36,841 bases of DNA from Novosphingobium sp. AP12 (GTDB lineage: Bacteria > Pseudomonadota > Alphaproteobacteria > Sphingomonadales > Sphingomonadaceae): the NCBI RefSeq assembly GCF_000281975.1, contig NZ_AKKE01000015.1, positions 1 to 36,841 on the forward strand, given 5' to 3'. Below are positions 25,961 through 34,169 of the stretch, piece after piece. The position numbers and the translations under genes are program-made. The notes beneath the pieces were generated by a model. It did not search any database and was not told the origin of the DNA. It was given only the letters and a program-made list of their open reading frames with translations. The first letter of the stretch is position 1; every line of letters starts with the position of its first letter.

Positions 25961-26629
25961 TCAGAAGCGGACGCCGACGCCCGCCATCACCTGGTGACGG
26001 TCGAGGTCGAGGTCGAAGCGGTCGCCGTCGGGGAAGTCACCGCGGTAGTCGAGTTCGCCCTTCTCGTAGTTCGAATAGCGGTACTCGAGCTTGGCGAAGA
26101 CGTTGTTGCTGATCGCCTGCTCGACGCCCGCACCGATGCGCCAGCCGTCCGCGTCGAGGTCGCGGTTGGTCGTCACGGTGCCGCTGGCGTTGCGCACGTC
26201 GAACTTGGCGTTGGTGTAACCGCCCTTGGCGTAGATCATCGTCTTGGGCGTCACGACATAACCGACGCGCGCGCCGACGTAGAGGTCGCGGTTGGTCTTG
26301 ACGTTGCCGATGCCGAAGCCCTCGAAGTCGCCGTCGTCGAAGCTGGTCTTGGCGGTCGACCAGGTCACTTCCGCCTCGGGGCCGACGACGAAGTTGCCGG
26401 CGCGGAAGTCGTATCCGGCGCCCACGCCGTAGGCGAAGCCATCGATGGATTGGTCGTTGTCCTCGTTCACGTCGTCATCGACGCTGCTGCCCGCCTTGCT
26501 CACGTCGTAACCGGCGAGCGCCTCGACGTGGAAGCCCGAGAACGGGTCAACCGGGGCGACATTCTGCGCCATGGCCGGGGCGGAAGCCATCGCGGTGCCA
26601 GCGGCGAGAGAGAAAAGGATCTTCTTCAT
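25961..26629 (-). CDS. Outer membrane beta-barrel protein (OmpA/Omp25-like)
   Basis: An eight-stranded outer-membrane barrel of the Omp25/porin-like family. It has 222 residues. The signal peptide MKKILFSLAAGTAMASAPAM is cleaved after AMA (about residue 21). Alternating strands follow (HVEALAGYDV, FAYGVGAGYDF, NFVVGPEAEVTW, DLYVGARVGYVV, TMIYAKGGYTN, WRIGAGVEQAI, FAKLEYRYSNY), and the last strand VMAGVGVRF ends in the phenylalanine needed for BAM-dependent insertion. An acidic loop (about 48-60) is likely exposed. It diverges from rlmN and has its own terminator, so it is monocistronic. Its function is structural or permeability-related; the ligand is unknown. Confidence 0.9.
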   Translation of the reverse strand: MKKILFSLAAGTAMASAPAMAQNVAPVDPFSGFHVEALAGYDVSKAGSSVDDDVNEDNDQSIDGFAYGVGAGYDFRAGNFVVGPEAEVTWSTAKTSFDDGDFEGFGIGNVKTNRDLYVGARVGYVVTPKTMIYAKGGYTNAKFDVRNASGTVTTNRDLDADGWRIGAGVEQAISNNVFAKLEYRYSNYEKGELDYRGDFPDGDRFDLDLDRHQVMAGVGVRF

Positions 26630-26813
26630 AAAGGTACTCCGATCATTCCATGCGGCGGTTTTTCCGCCCTTCCATCAAGCGGGTTTCGTCCGCCTTGGAC
26701 TGGTGAAATGCCATCGCCGGGGTCGGAGTTTCCTGAACCTAACACAACGAAAACGCTGGTGTTTTTCGGCAACACTACTGCGATGTGACGAACGTTCGGG
26801 CGGTCGAACTGAT

Positions 26814-26838
26814 GGAACGAAGCCTCGCCGCCGCCGTT
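26814..26838 (+). promoter_or_regulatory. EcfG-type promoter of rlmN
   Basis: GGAAC (26814-26818), 16 bases, CGTT (26835-26838) match the EcfG pattern exactly. The start site would be near 26845, about 70 nt before the rlmN ATG at 26914. A palindrome CGAACGTTCG (26789-26798) lies just upstream and could be a regulator site. Confidence 0.68.
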
Positions 26839-26913
26839 CGCGCAGGCCCATGGCGCCCGCGCGAGAGCACCTCCTTCCGTTTTGGCCCCATATGCATTAT
26901 ATGGCCGCCGATC

Positions 26914-28230
26914 ATGTCACAGACGAACGATATCCCTGCCGGGGCGGCTGCCGCTGCCGGCCTCATGCCGATCCCGGGCCACATCGAGCCCATGCCCGTG
27001 CCGCGCCCAGGCATCGTCGACGGCGTGACCCCGCGAGAGGACGGCCGCATCGACCTGCTCGGCCTGCCCAAGAAGCGCATCGCCGAGCTGTTCGAAAATG
27101 CCGGCCTCGACATGAAGGCCGCCAAGCTGCGCGCCAAGCAGGTCTACCACTGGCTCTACCACCGCGGTGTCACCGAGTTCGAGGCGATGACCGACATCGC
27201 CAAGACCATGCGGCCGTGGCTCGCCGAACGCTTCGTCGTCGGCCGTCCCGAGATCGTCGAGGCGCAGCACTCCAGCGACGGCACCCGCAAGTGGCTGCTG
27301 CGCACCGCCGACGCCCACGACTACGAGATGGTCTTCATCCCCGACGCGGACCGCGGCACGCTCTGCGTCTCCTCGCAGGTGGGCTGCACGCTCAACTGCC
27401 GCTTCTGCCACACCGGCACCATGCGCCTCGTGCGCAACCTGACGGTCGGCGAGATCGTCGGCCAGGTCATGCTGGCGCGCGATGCCCTCGGCGAATGGCC
27501 CAAGGGCGCGGGCGACGTGCGCCTCGCCACCATGGCGGGCCTCGACGAGGATGAGGACGAGGGCGACTACACTTCGGATGGCCGCCTGCTTACCAACATC
27601 GTGATGATGGGCATGGGCGAGCCGCTCTACAATTTCGACAACGTGCGCGACGCGCTCAAGCTGGTGATGGACGGCGACGGCCTTGCCCTCTCCAAGCGCC
27701 GCATCACGCTCTCCACTTCGGGCGTGATCCCGCAGATGGAGCGTTGCGGCCAGGAGATCGGCGTCAACCTCGCGGTCTCGCTCCACGCGGTGACCAAGGA
27801 CGTGCGCGACGAGATCGTGCCGATCAACAAGAAGTACGGCCTCGAGGACCTGCTCCAGGCCTGCGCCGATTATCCCGGCGCCTCCAACGCCCGGCGCATC
27901 ACGTTCGAATACGTGATGCTCAAGGACAAGAACGATTCGGACTCCGACGCGCGCGAACTGGTCCGCCTGCTCAAGAAGTACGACCTGCCCGCCAAGGTGA
28001 ACCTGATCCCGTTCAACCCCTGGCCCGGCGCGCCTTACGAATGCTCGACGCCCGAGCGCATCAGGACGTTCTCGGACATCGTCTTCCAAGGCGGCATTTC
28101 GGCTCCGGTCCGCACCCCGCGCGGCCGCGACATCGATGCCGCCTGCGGCCAGCTCAAGACCTCCGCCGAGAAGAAAAGCCGCGCCGAAATCGACCGCCTG
28201 CTCGCCGAAAAGGAAGCGGCGCTGGGCTGA
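26914..28230 (+). CDS. rlmN: Dual-specificity 23S rRNA/tRNA adenine-C2 methyltransferase
   Basis: A radical-SAM enzyme that makes 2-methyladenosine at A2503 of 23S rRNA and A37 of some tRNAs. It has 438 residues. The 4Fe-4S cysteines are C158, C162 and C165 (CTLNCRFC); C151 and C411 match the E. coli pair C118 (upstream) and C355 (methyl-carrying). [10 protein letters not shown] (about 231-240) and LAVSLHAV are family blocks. It is longer than E. coli RlmN (384): about 30 extra N-terminal residues and an acidic insert (about 196-224, with DEDEDEGD). I chose the ATG at 26914, where family-like sequence begins; the open frame reaches 26785. An EcfG promoter precedes it, suggesting stress induction. 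It converges with the DUF1214-like gene 19 bases away. Confidence 0.95.
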   Translation: MSQTNDIPAGAAAAAGLMPIPGHIEPMPVPRPGIVDGVTPREDGRIDLLGLPKKRIAELFENAGLDMKAAKLRAKQVYHWLYHRGVTEFEAMTDIAKTMRPWLAERFVVGRPEIVEAQHSSDGTRKWLLRTADAHDYEMVFIPDADRGTLCVSSQVGCTLNCRFCHTGTMRLVRNLTVGEIVGQVMLARDALGEWPKGAGDVRLATMAGLDEDEDEGDYTSDGRLLTNIVMMGMGEPLYNFDNVRDALKLVMDGDGLALSKRRITLSTSGVIPQMERCGQEIGVNLAVSLHAVTKDVRDEIVPINKKYGLEDLLQACADYPGASNARRITFEYVMLKDKNDSDSDARELVRLLKKYDLPAKVNLIPFNPWPGAPYECSTPERIRTFSDIVFQGGISAPVRTPRGRDIDAACGQLKTSAEKKSRAEIDRLLAEKEAALG

Positions 28231-28245
28231 TTGTCGACCGGAACC

Positions 28246-28261
28246 GCCCTCACCAGAGGGC
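28246..28261. terminator. Short hairpin between convergent genes
   Basis: GCCCTC, loop ACCA, GAGGGC (6 bp) spans the 3' end of the DUF1214-like gene and lies 15 bases after the rlmN stop. There is no T-run on either side; it is a weak two-way stop at best. Confidence 0.35.
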
Positions 28262-29509
28262 GCGCTCCTGGTAGGCCCGGCTACGTTCACGCACGATCGC
28301 GTCGCGCTCGGCCAGCGTGACCCGCGCGACGTCCCGGGGCAGTGCCTTGGCGAGGTCCTTGAATTTCACCTTGGTCAGCTTGGGGATCGGCTGGCTGTCG
28401 CAGCCGGTCCAGCGGCCCTGGATGATGCCGCGCGGATAGCCGGCGGTGTCGAGCCAGTTCTTCACGCCCGGGTCCTTCGACGAGACGACGATCCGCAGTT
28501 TGCCGTCGCTGTCGGGCGCGGCCTGTGCGGCGTTGAGGCTCGAATGGTTGTTGGTCCAGTCGACCGTCTCGTACAGCGCGTTGGTCAGAATCAGCGAGCG
28601 GTAGCGGCAGGTGGCGGGCACCTCGGACTCGACGACCAGCGCCTCGTCGTCGGCGATGTCGTAGACGCCGTCGTAGTAGAACTGCGAAGCAAGCGCACCT
28701 TCAGGCGGGACCATGACTTTGAATCGGTTGACGTAGCCCTCGTCAGCCAGCTTCTGCACCGTCGCCACGAACATCGGCGCGATGGTGCCGATCGCCTGCG
28801 GAAGCCCTTTGAGCTTGGCGGTGAGATCGGCGGCAGAGGGACGGCGGCGGCCCATCGGCGCACCGACCCGCTCGATGGTCACGGTGGGCTGTTCCTCGTG
28901 GCTCCAGTCCGAGCTGACGACGCGCAGCATCAGGCGGCGGGTCTGCCCTTCGAGTTGCCAGAAGTCGCCCTCATAGCCCTCCGGCCTCGTCGGCGCGACC
29001 AGCACCGAATAGCGGCCTTCCGCATCGGTCTTGAGCGTGGCGAGGTCGAGATGCGGGCGCGAGTTGCTGCCGCGCAGGACCTGCGCGATCACCGCCAGCG
29101 TCACCGAGCCCTTCCGGCCGGAGATGCGGTAGCCCTGCGCCGGATCTACGGCGGCGACCTTGTAGACGGTGTCCGCATTGGGCTGGCCGACGTTGAGGAC
29201 CTGCCCGATGGCAGGCAGGAATACCGGGGCGGTAGGATCGGAGCCGATCGCCTCGATCGACGAACTCGCCACCGCTTCGAGCGCAATACGGCCGATTTCG
29301 GCACGGATCTGCGGGTCCTGCCGCATTGCCTCGGGGAGCCTGGCCAGCATCCGCTCAGGCAGGTCACGCAGCGAGTCGACGAATTCGTCCCAGCCCTCGA
29401 CCGGAGAGGCCGTCGACGGTGCCACAGCCTGCTGCGCGCGCGCGCCAAACGGCAGCGCCGCAAGTGCGACCGCCGCGAGCCCAAGCAATTTCAGGGAACT
29501 TCTGGCCAT
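28250..29509 (-). CDS. Exported DUF1214-like domain protein
   Basis: A secreted protein of 419 residues from the ATG at 29509 (GGGAGAGCGG lies just before; another ATG is four codons upstream). The signal peptide ends near residue 25 (ARAQ). The mid-region (about 45-250) has helices and beta segments. The C-terminal part (about 285-380) contains VYDIADDEALVVESEVP, ALYETVDWTNNHSSLN and GIIQGRW, which match my memory of the DUF1214 pattern. DUF1214 proteins are widespread and uncharacterised, often beside DUF1254 domains; no DUF1254 part is evident here. It lies last in a minus-strand series after apaG and a LysR gene, 66 bases past the LysR stop, so the LysR protein may regulate it or share its transcript. 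Confidence 0.65.
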   Translation of the reverse strand: MARSSLKLLGLAAVALAALPFGARAQQAVAPSTASPVEGWDEFVDSLRDLPERMLARLPEAMRQDPQIRAEIGRIALEAVASSSIEAIGSDPTAPVFLPAIGQVLNVGQPNADTVYKVAAVDPAQGYRISGRKGSVTLAVIAQVLRGSNSRPHLDLATLKTDAEGRYSVLVAPTRPEGYEGDFWQLEGQTRRLMLRVVSSDWSHEEQPTVTIERVGAPMGRRRPSAADLTAKLKGLPQAIGTIAPMFVATVQKLADEGYVNRFKVMVPPEGALASQFYYDGVYDIADDEALVVESEVPATCRYRSLILTNALYETVDWTNNHSSLNAAQAAPDSDGKLRIVVSSKDPGVKNWLDTAGYPRGIIQGRWTGCDSQPIPKLTKVKFKDLAKALPRDVARVTLAERDAIVRERSRAYQERALW

Positions 29510-29575
29510 CCGCTCTCCCATCTCTACTTGATCGGTAGAGTGATCGCGCGCCCGGCCAGCGTCAATCGGAGCCTG

Positions 29576-30379
29576 CTACGCCCCAGCGGTAAGCGCCGAG
29601 ACGAGGTCCTTGACCTTCTTCTGCCGCCACTGCGGCAGCGGCGCGACCAGCCAGTAGCCACGCCTGCAAGGAACGGCAGTTCCCACCAGATCGCTGCGGC
29701 CACCATCGCCGATGCCCGCCGCGAGCAGCGCCGGCACATGTGCGCGCCCCATGCCTGCGAGCGCGGCGGCGATCGCCTGCCCGGCATCACCCACCATGAT
29801 CGGCGGCTTGGCTTCCTCGGCATCGCCTTCGTCCGCGCCCGGAGTCGGATCGCCCGGCCATCCGATCCAGTCGCCGGAACCGACCTGCACCCATTCGGCG
29901 GTGCCGAGCGGCAGGCCCTCGAGGTCGGCCGGCCCGTCGGTCCAGCGTACCGCGAGATCGAGGTTGGCTTCCGTGAAGTCGGTCATCTCGCCGTCGACGA
30001 GCACGTAATGAACCTGCGGATTGGCCGCCCGGAACGCAGCGAGGCGCGGGGCGAGCCAGGCGGCGAAGAACTCGCGCGGAGCGGCGATGGTGTAGACGTG
30101 GCTCGACTGGCCCGCCTGCATCGCCTGCACCGCATCCTCGAAATGCAGGAACCCGGTGCGCAGCGCGGCAAGGCCGGTGCCCGCCTCGTCGGTCAGCTCC
30201 AAACCCTTGCTGGTGCGGCGGAACAGCACGACGCCGAGCAGGTCCTCCAGCGCGCGGATCTGCTGACCGACGGCGGCGGGCGTCACCGCCAGCTCGTCCG
30301 CCGCGCGGGTGAACGAGAGGTGGCGTGCCGCCGCGTCGAAGACGCGCAGGGCGTTGAGGGGCAGGTGCGTGCGCTTCAT
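29576..30379 (-). CDS. LysR family transcriptional regulator (GcvA-like)
   Basis: A DNA-binding regulator of 267 residues. The N-terminal winged helix (about 7-66) is clear: LNALRVFDAAARHLSFTRAA, TPAAVGQQIRALEDLLG, VLFRRTSKGLELT. The effector-binding part (about 92-265) includes VRWTDGP, as in GcvA/AmpR-type members. At 267 residues it is about 30 shorter than usual, and a stretch around 170-190 (GDPTPGADEGDAEEAKPP) replaces the normal core helices, so its ligand pocket may be reduced. It starts 36 bases after the apaG stop and precedes the DUF1214-like gene. Its target is unknown; no divergent partner exists, which is unusual for the family. Confidence 0.9.
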   Translation of the reverse strand: MKRTHLPLNALRVFDAAARHLSFTRAADELAVTPAAVGQQIRALEDLLGVVLFRRTSKGLELTDEAGTGLAALRTGFLHFEDAVQAMQAGQSSHVYTIAAPREFFAAWLAPRLAAFRAANPQVHYVLVDGEMTDFTEANLDLAVRWTDGPADLEGLPLGTAEWVQVGSGDWIGWPGDPTPGADEGDAEEAKPPIMVGDAGQAIAAALAGMGRAHVPALLAAGIGDGGRSDLVGTAVPCRRGYWLVAPLPQWRQKKVKDLVSALTAGA

Positions 30380-30415
30380 GGCGCTTCCCTATGCGCAGGC
30401 GCTCGCCGGGGCAAG

Positions 30416-30814
30416 TCAGCCTGCGGTGGCGGGCGCGGCGAGCGGGAAGTAGGGGATCAGCGCCGTGAACTCGCGCCCGTCCTCGCGCACGAATGTGTAG
30501 TGCCCTTCCATCGAGCCCTGCGGCGTGGTGAGCGGGCAACCCGAAACATAGTCATGGCTGCGGCCATGCGCGATCACCGGCTGCTCGCCAACGACGCCCT
30601 CGCCTTCGATCGTCTCGACCCGGCCCGTGGCATCGGTGATGCGCCAGTGCCGGCTCATCAGTTGGAGGGTCTTGCCGGTCTCGTTCTCGATTCGGATGTG
30701 GTAGACCCAGAACCACTTCCCCGCCTCGATGCGCGATTGCTCGGGCAGGAAATTGACGGCGACACGCACGGTCAGACCATCGGTGATGGCGGTATGCTGG
30801 AACAGTTCCTTCAT
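30416..30814 (-). CDS. apaG: ApaG protein (fibronectin III-like fold)
   Basis: A small cytoplasmic protein of 132 residues with the ApaG fold. Signature blocks are VRVAVNFLPEQS near the N-terminus, WFWVYHIRIEN (about 34-44), LMSRHWRITDATG (about 52-64), GPxPVI-type VGEQPVI, and SGCPLTTPQGSMEGHYTF (about 91-108). ApaG is linked to cobalt/magnesium resistance and diadenosine tetraphosphate levels in enterobacteria; its biochemical role is not settled. It lies 89 bases downstream of metZ, separated by a strong hairpin, and 36 bases upstream of the LysR gene. I think it is partly uncoupled from metZ and possibly co-transcribed with lysR. Confidence 0.95.
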   Translation of the reverse strand: MKELFQHTAITDGLTVRVAVNFLPEQSRIEAGKWFWVYHIRIENETGKTLQLMSRHWRITDATGRVETIEGEGVVGEQPVIAHGRSHDYVSGCPLTTPQGSMEGHYTFVREDGREFTALIPYFPLAAPATAG

Positions 30815-30871
30815 GACGGGGCCAGCCTAACGACGATTTCGCAAGGCTACAACCGTGTAACGAAGGAGCAT

Positions 30872-30899
30872 TTTCTCCCCGGGCGAACCCGGGGAGAAA
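30872..30899 (-). terminator. 12-bp hairpin between metZ and apaG
   Basis: TTTCTCCCCGGG and CCCGGGGAGAAA (30872-30883 and 30888-30899) pair perfectly around a tetraloop, four bases after the metZ stop. A/T pairs close the stem on both strands, so it can terminate in either direction. No separate T-run follows, so partial read-through into apaG is likely. Confidence 0.6.
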
Positions 30900-30903
30900 T
30901 GGA

Positions 30904-32112
30904 TCACAGCCCGGCCTTGCTCAGCGCCTGATCGAAGTCCTCGATCAGGTCGTCGGCGTCTTCGAGGCCGATATTGATGCGCAGCATGCCTTCGCCGATG
31001 CCCATCGCTTCGCGTCCTTCGGGACCCATGTTGTGGTGGGTGGTCGAAGCCGGGTGGCACATCAGCGAGCGCGAGTCGCCGATGTTGTTCGAGATGTCGA
31101 TGAGCTGAAGTGCGTCGAGCAGCGCGTGCGCCTGCGCGCGGCCGCCGTCGAGCACGAAGCTGAAGATCGGCCCGCAGGCATCCATCTGCTTCATCGCCAG
31201 CGCCTGCTGCGGATGGCTGTCGAGCCAGGGGTGCAGGATCTTCGGCACCCGCTTCTCGACGAACTGGCCGACTTTGAGCGCGTTCTCGCTCTGCTTCTTC
31301 GCGCGCAGGTCGAGCGTCTCGAGGCCCTTCAGCACCACCCAGGCGTTGAACGGCGAGAGGTTTGGGCCGGTGTTGCGCTGGAACGGCAGCAGCTTGTCGT
31401 TGATGAACTCCTCCGACCCGCAGACGGCGCCGGCGAGCACTCGGCCCTGCCCGTCCATCAGCTTGGTCGCGGAATAGGCGACGACGTCGATGCCGAACTC
31501 CATCGGCCGCTGCAGGGCGGGCGAGCAGAAAGCGTTGTCGACCACGGTGGTGATGCCGTGCGCCTTGGCGATGTCGGCTATGCCGGCGAGGTCGGCGATA
31601 TCCATCGTCGGGTTCGCGGGGGTCTCGAAGAAGAACACCTTGGTGTTCGGACGGACTGCGGCTTCCCACTGCGCAAGGTCGCCCGCATCGACGATGGTGA
31701 CCTCGACGCCGAAGCGCGGGAGCAGGTGATCGCCCAGCCAGCGGCACGAGCCGAAGGCGGCCCGCGCGGTGACCATGTGATCGCCCGCCGAAAGCTGGCA
31801 CAGCAGCGCCGCCGTCATCGCCGCCATGCCCGAAGCCTGGGTACGGCAGGCGTCGGCGCCTTCGAGCAGCGCGATGCGCTCTTCCAGCATCGCCACGGTC
31901 GGGTTCTGCAGGCGCGAGTAGGTCATGCCGTCCTCTTCGCCCGCGAAGCGCGCGGCGACGGTGGCGGCGTCGTCATACGAATAACCCGAGGTGAGGAAGA
32001 GCGCTTCGCTCGTCTCGCCCATTTCCGAGCGCCAGGTGCCCCCGCGAATCGCGCGGGTGGCGGGGCGCCAGTTGCGGGTCTGGGTGCGGTCCTGTCCGGT
32101 GGTGCGTTTCAT
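30904..32112 (-). CDS. metZ: O-succinylhomoserine sulfhydrylase
   Basis: A PLP-dependent gamma-replacement enzyme that makes homocysteine directly from O-succinylhomoserine and sulfide, for methionine synthesis. It has 402 residues. The PLP lysine is K217 in YSATKLMDGQGR; other blocks are TYSRLQNPT (about 64-72), the phosphate-binding QASGMAAM (about 92-99), ETPANPTMDI (about 163-172) and SLMCHPASTTHHNM near the C-terminus. The GQGR-type sequence after the lysine favours MetZ over MetB/MetC; O-acetylhomoserine as substrate is possible. It diverges from the PMT gene (97 bases between starts). I looked for a SAM-II riboswitch in that gap and did not see one. Confidence 0.93.
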   Translation of the reverse strand: MKRTTGQDRTQTRNWRPATRAIRGGTWRSEMGETSEALFLTSGYSYDDAATVAARFAGEEDGMTYSRLQNPTVAMLEERIALLEGADACRTQASGMAAMTAALLCQLSAGDHMVTARAAFGSCRWLGDHLLPRFGVEVTIVDAGDLAQWEAAVRPNTKVFFFETPANPTMDIADLAGIADIAKAHGITTVVDNAFCSPALQRPMEFGIDVVAYSATKLMDGQGRVLAGAVCGSEEFINDKLLPFQRNTGPNLSPFNAWVVLKGLETLDLRAKKQSENALKVGQFVEKRVPKILHPWLDSHPQQALAMKQMDACGPIFSFVLDGGRAQAHALLDALQLIDISNNIGDSRSLMCHPASTTHHNMGPEGREAMGIGEGMLRINIGLEDADDLIEDFDQALSKAGL

Positions 32113-32209
32113 GGCCTCCGCCTGTAAGAGCGCGCGGAGCGGAGCGCAAGCGGATGGGCATTGCGGCGCCCTTGCCCAATGGCGCGATCCCCCTTATCCC
32201 GCCCCTCCG

Positions 32210-33493
32210 ATGCCATCAGCCGCCAGACAAAATCGCGACCCGCTCGGCTGGTGCCTGCTGTTGACGGCGGCATTCCAGGCGCTCGTCCTGTGGCGCATCG
32301 GCGTGCCGACCCGCTACTACTTCGACGAGGTCCATTACGTCCCCGCCGCACTCAAGCTGCTGGAACTGATCCCCGCCAACCGCGAGCATCCGCTCTTCGG
32401 CAAGGAAGTGATCGCAGGCATGATCCACCTGCTTGGCGACCGGCCGCTGGCCTGGCGGCTCGGCCCGGCGCTGTTCGGAGGGCTTGGGCTTTTCGCGTTC
32501 TCGCGGCTCACCTGGCACCTGACCCAGCGCCGCCGCGCGACCCTGCAGGCGACCGCCCTGCTCGCCACCAACTTCATGTGGTTCGTGCAGAGCCGCATCG
32601 CCATGCTCGACATGATCTCGGCGGGGCTCTGCATGGCCGGCCTGTGGCAGTTCGCGGCTGCCTTGCGGGCGCGGAGCACCGGCCCTGCCCGGTGGCACCT
32701 GATCGCCAGCGGCCTGGCCCTCGGCCTGTCGCTGGGCGCCAAGTGGAGCGGCGCTCCGGCGCTGATGATGCCCGGCCTCGCGTTCCTGATCCTGCGTGTT
32801 CGCGAGACCGGCCCCCTGCGCCTCGGCCGCCGCGGCGCCGGGCCGATCAGGGGGATCACGCTGACCGAGGCGGCGCTCTGGCTCGGGGCTTTCCCGCTCG
32901 CGGTGTATTGGGCGACCTACCTGCCGGCGATGTTCTATCCTCATCACGCCGTGTCGCCGTGGGGCGTGATCGAGCAGCACGAGCTGATGATCCGCCTGCA
33001 GGACAGCGTGAAGAAGCCGCATCCCTACCGGACCTTCTGGTACCAGTGGATCGTCGACTACCGCGGCATCTGGTTCCTGTTCGAGAACGTCGACGGCGCC
33101 CAGCGCGGGATCGTCATGCTCGGCAATCCGGTCTCGATGATCGCGGGACTGTTCGCGCTGGCGTGGAGCCTGTGGGCAGCCGTTTTCCGGCGTCGGTGGG
33201 ACGCGCTGGCCTTCCTGGTGCTTTACGCGGCGTGCCTGGGCATGTGGATCGTCAACGGCAAGCCGGTGCAGTTCTACTACCACTACCTGCTACCCGGCGC
33301 CTTCCTGATGGCGCTGCTGGCGCTCGCGCTCGACACGCTGTGGGACCGGCGGGACCGCTGGCGATGGCTGGGCGTCGGGACTTTCGCGCTCTCGCTGGCG
33401 ATGTTCGCGCTGTTCTACCCGATCATCTCGGCCTGGCCGCTGCCGTTCAAGAGCGCGTACAACTTCTGGATGTGGCTGCCGAGCTGGCGGTGA
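32210..33493 (+). CDS. PMT/GT39-type membrane glycosyltransferase
   Basis: An integral membrane glycosyltransferase of the protein O-mannosyltransferase (GT-C) type. It transfers a sugar from a polyprenyl-phosphate carrier to proteins or lipids on the periplasmic side. It has 427 residues from the ATG at 32210; the open frame continues upstream over the metZ start as antisense. About ten hydrophobic segments are visible. FDEVHYVPA (about 37-45) is the first-loop catalytic acidic motif of PMT enzymes, followed by HPLFGKEVI and the DRPLAWRLGPALFG block. Late blocks are VKKPHPY and QFYYHYLLP. It is shorter than eukaryotic PMTs (about 750) because the MIR domain is absent. The GT2-GtrA gene about 700 bases downstream (opposite strand) could supply its donor. 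Confidence 0.87.
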   Translation: MPSAARQNRDPLGWCLLLTAAFQALVLWRIGVPTRYYFDEVHYVPAALKLLELIPANREHPLFGKEVIAGMIHLLGDRPLAWRLGPALFGGLGLFAFSRLTWHLTQRRRATLQATALLATNFMWFVQSRIAMLDMISAGLCMAGLWQFAAALRARSTGPARWHLIASGLALGLSLGAKWSGAPALMMPGLAFLILRVRETGPLRLGRRGAGPIRGITLTEAALWLGAFPLAVYWATYLPAMFYPHHAVSPWGVIEQHELMIRLQDSVKKPHPYRTFWYQWIVDYRGIWFLFENVDGAQRGIVMLGNPVSMIAGLFALAWSLWAAVFRRRWDALAFLVLYAACLGMWIVNGKPVQFYYHYLLPGAFLMALLALALDTLWDRRDRWRWLGVGTFALSLAMFALFYPIISAWPLPFKSAYNFWMWLPSWR

Positions 33494-33526
33494 ATGGAGA
33501 AGGGCCTGCGCCCTTCCCCACCGTTC

Positions 33527-34012
33527 TCAGGCCGCGACGCGATGCCTGTCGTCGCCCTGCGCCAGCATGTCCTGCCACGCGTCGAGCCGCATCGCCTCGA
33601 GGTATTCCTGCTGCATCCGGTCGGTCAGCACTTCGACCATGCGGTTGCCCTCGATCCACAATTCGATGACCCCGAAGGCGCCCCCGCGCTTGCGGTACTT
33701 GGCCGGCCAGCCTTCCCGCATGGCGATGGCGAAGATATCGGCCTGCGAGCGGCGCGTGGCCATGGCGAAGTGCGTGGCGCTCAGACCGCCCTCGCCCGGC
33801 ACGCCGAGCGCGTCGGCATCGCCGGGCGCCTCGACCAGCTGCGTGCCGCGCGGATAGACCTCGACCATGGTGTTGCGATCATCGCCCGCGTGGGCGAGCC
33901 AGCTGCCCTCGGCAACCGGCGGAAACGGCGTCGCCCGGCCGCCGAGCAGTTCGGCGAGGACTTCGGCGACGTGGCGCGGGTCGCGCGCGTCGATGGAAAC
34001 GTGAAAGATCAT
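33527..34012 (-). CDS. VOC/glyoxalase-fold-like protein, unknown function
   Basis: A cytoplasmic protein of 161 residues. The opening FHVSIDARDPRHVAEVLAELLGG (strand then helix) and the later ATHFAMATRR, VIELWIEGNRMVEVLT resemble the paired beta-alpha-beta-beta-beta modules of the VOC superfamily. H4 and H81 and the two Glu-rich strands could supply metal ligands, but I cannot confirm a full set. No transport or regulatory domain. It converges with the PMT gene (33 bases, GC hairpin GAAGGGC/GCCCTTC at 33499-33516) and follows the GT2 gene by 157 bases on the same strand. Being in this glycosyltransferase neighbourhood may be chance. Confidence 0.55.
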   Translation of the reverse strand: MIFHVSIDARDPRHVAEVLAELLGGRATPFPPVAEGSWLAHAGDDRNTMVEVYPRGTQLVEAPGDADALGVPGEGGLSATHFAMATRRSQADIFAIAMREGWPAKYRKRGGAFGVIELWIEGNRMVEVLTDRMQQEYLEAMRLDAWQDMLAQGDDRHRVAA

Positions 34013-34169
34013 GGTGCTTCTCCCGCAAATTGATGGCGGGCGAAAAGACCAATGACGCGGCCGTTACAAAAGGATTCCGACGAACGACTTGTGCTCGCCG
34101 ACAAATGACAGAACTTTTACTTGAATCGCGTCTATTCAACGCTCCGGGCCAGGCCGGCGCCAGCGCTGC

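Noticed and set aside
26785..26913. Upstream in-frame extension of rlmN
   Set aside because: It would place the EcfG promoter inside the coding region and has no family sequence; the ATG at 26914 fits better.
28136..30931. A 931-codon open frame on the plus strand
   Set aside because: It lies opposite the DUF1214-like, LysR and apaG genes. Long antisense frames are expected at this GC content; its translation is rich in Arg, Ala, Gly, Asp and Val with no domain.
32113..32209. Possible SAM-II or SAM/SAH riboswitch before metZ
   Set aside because: I looked for the conserved pseudoknot segments of these classes and could not find them in the 97-base gap.
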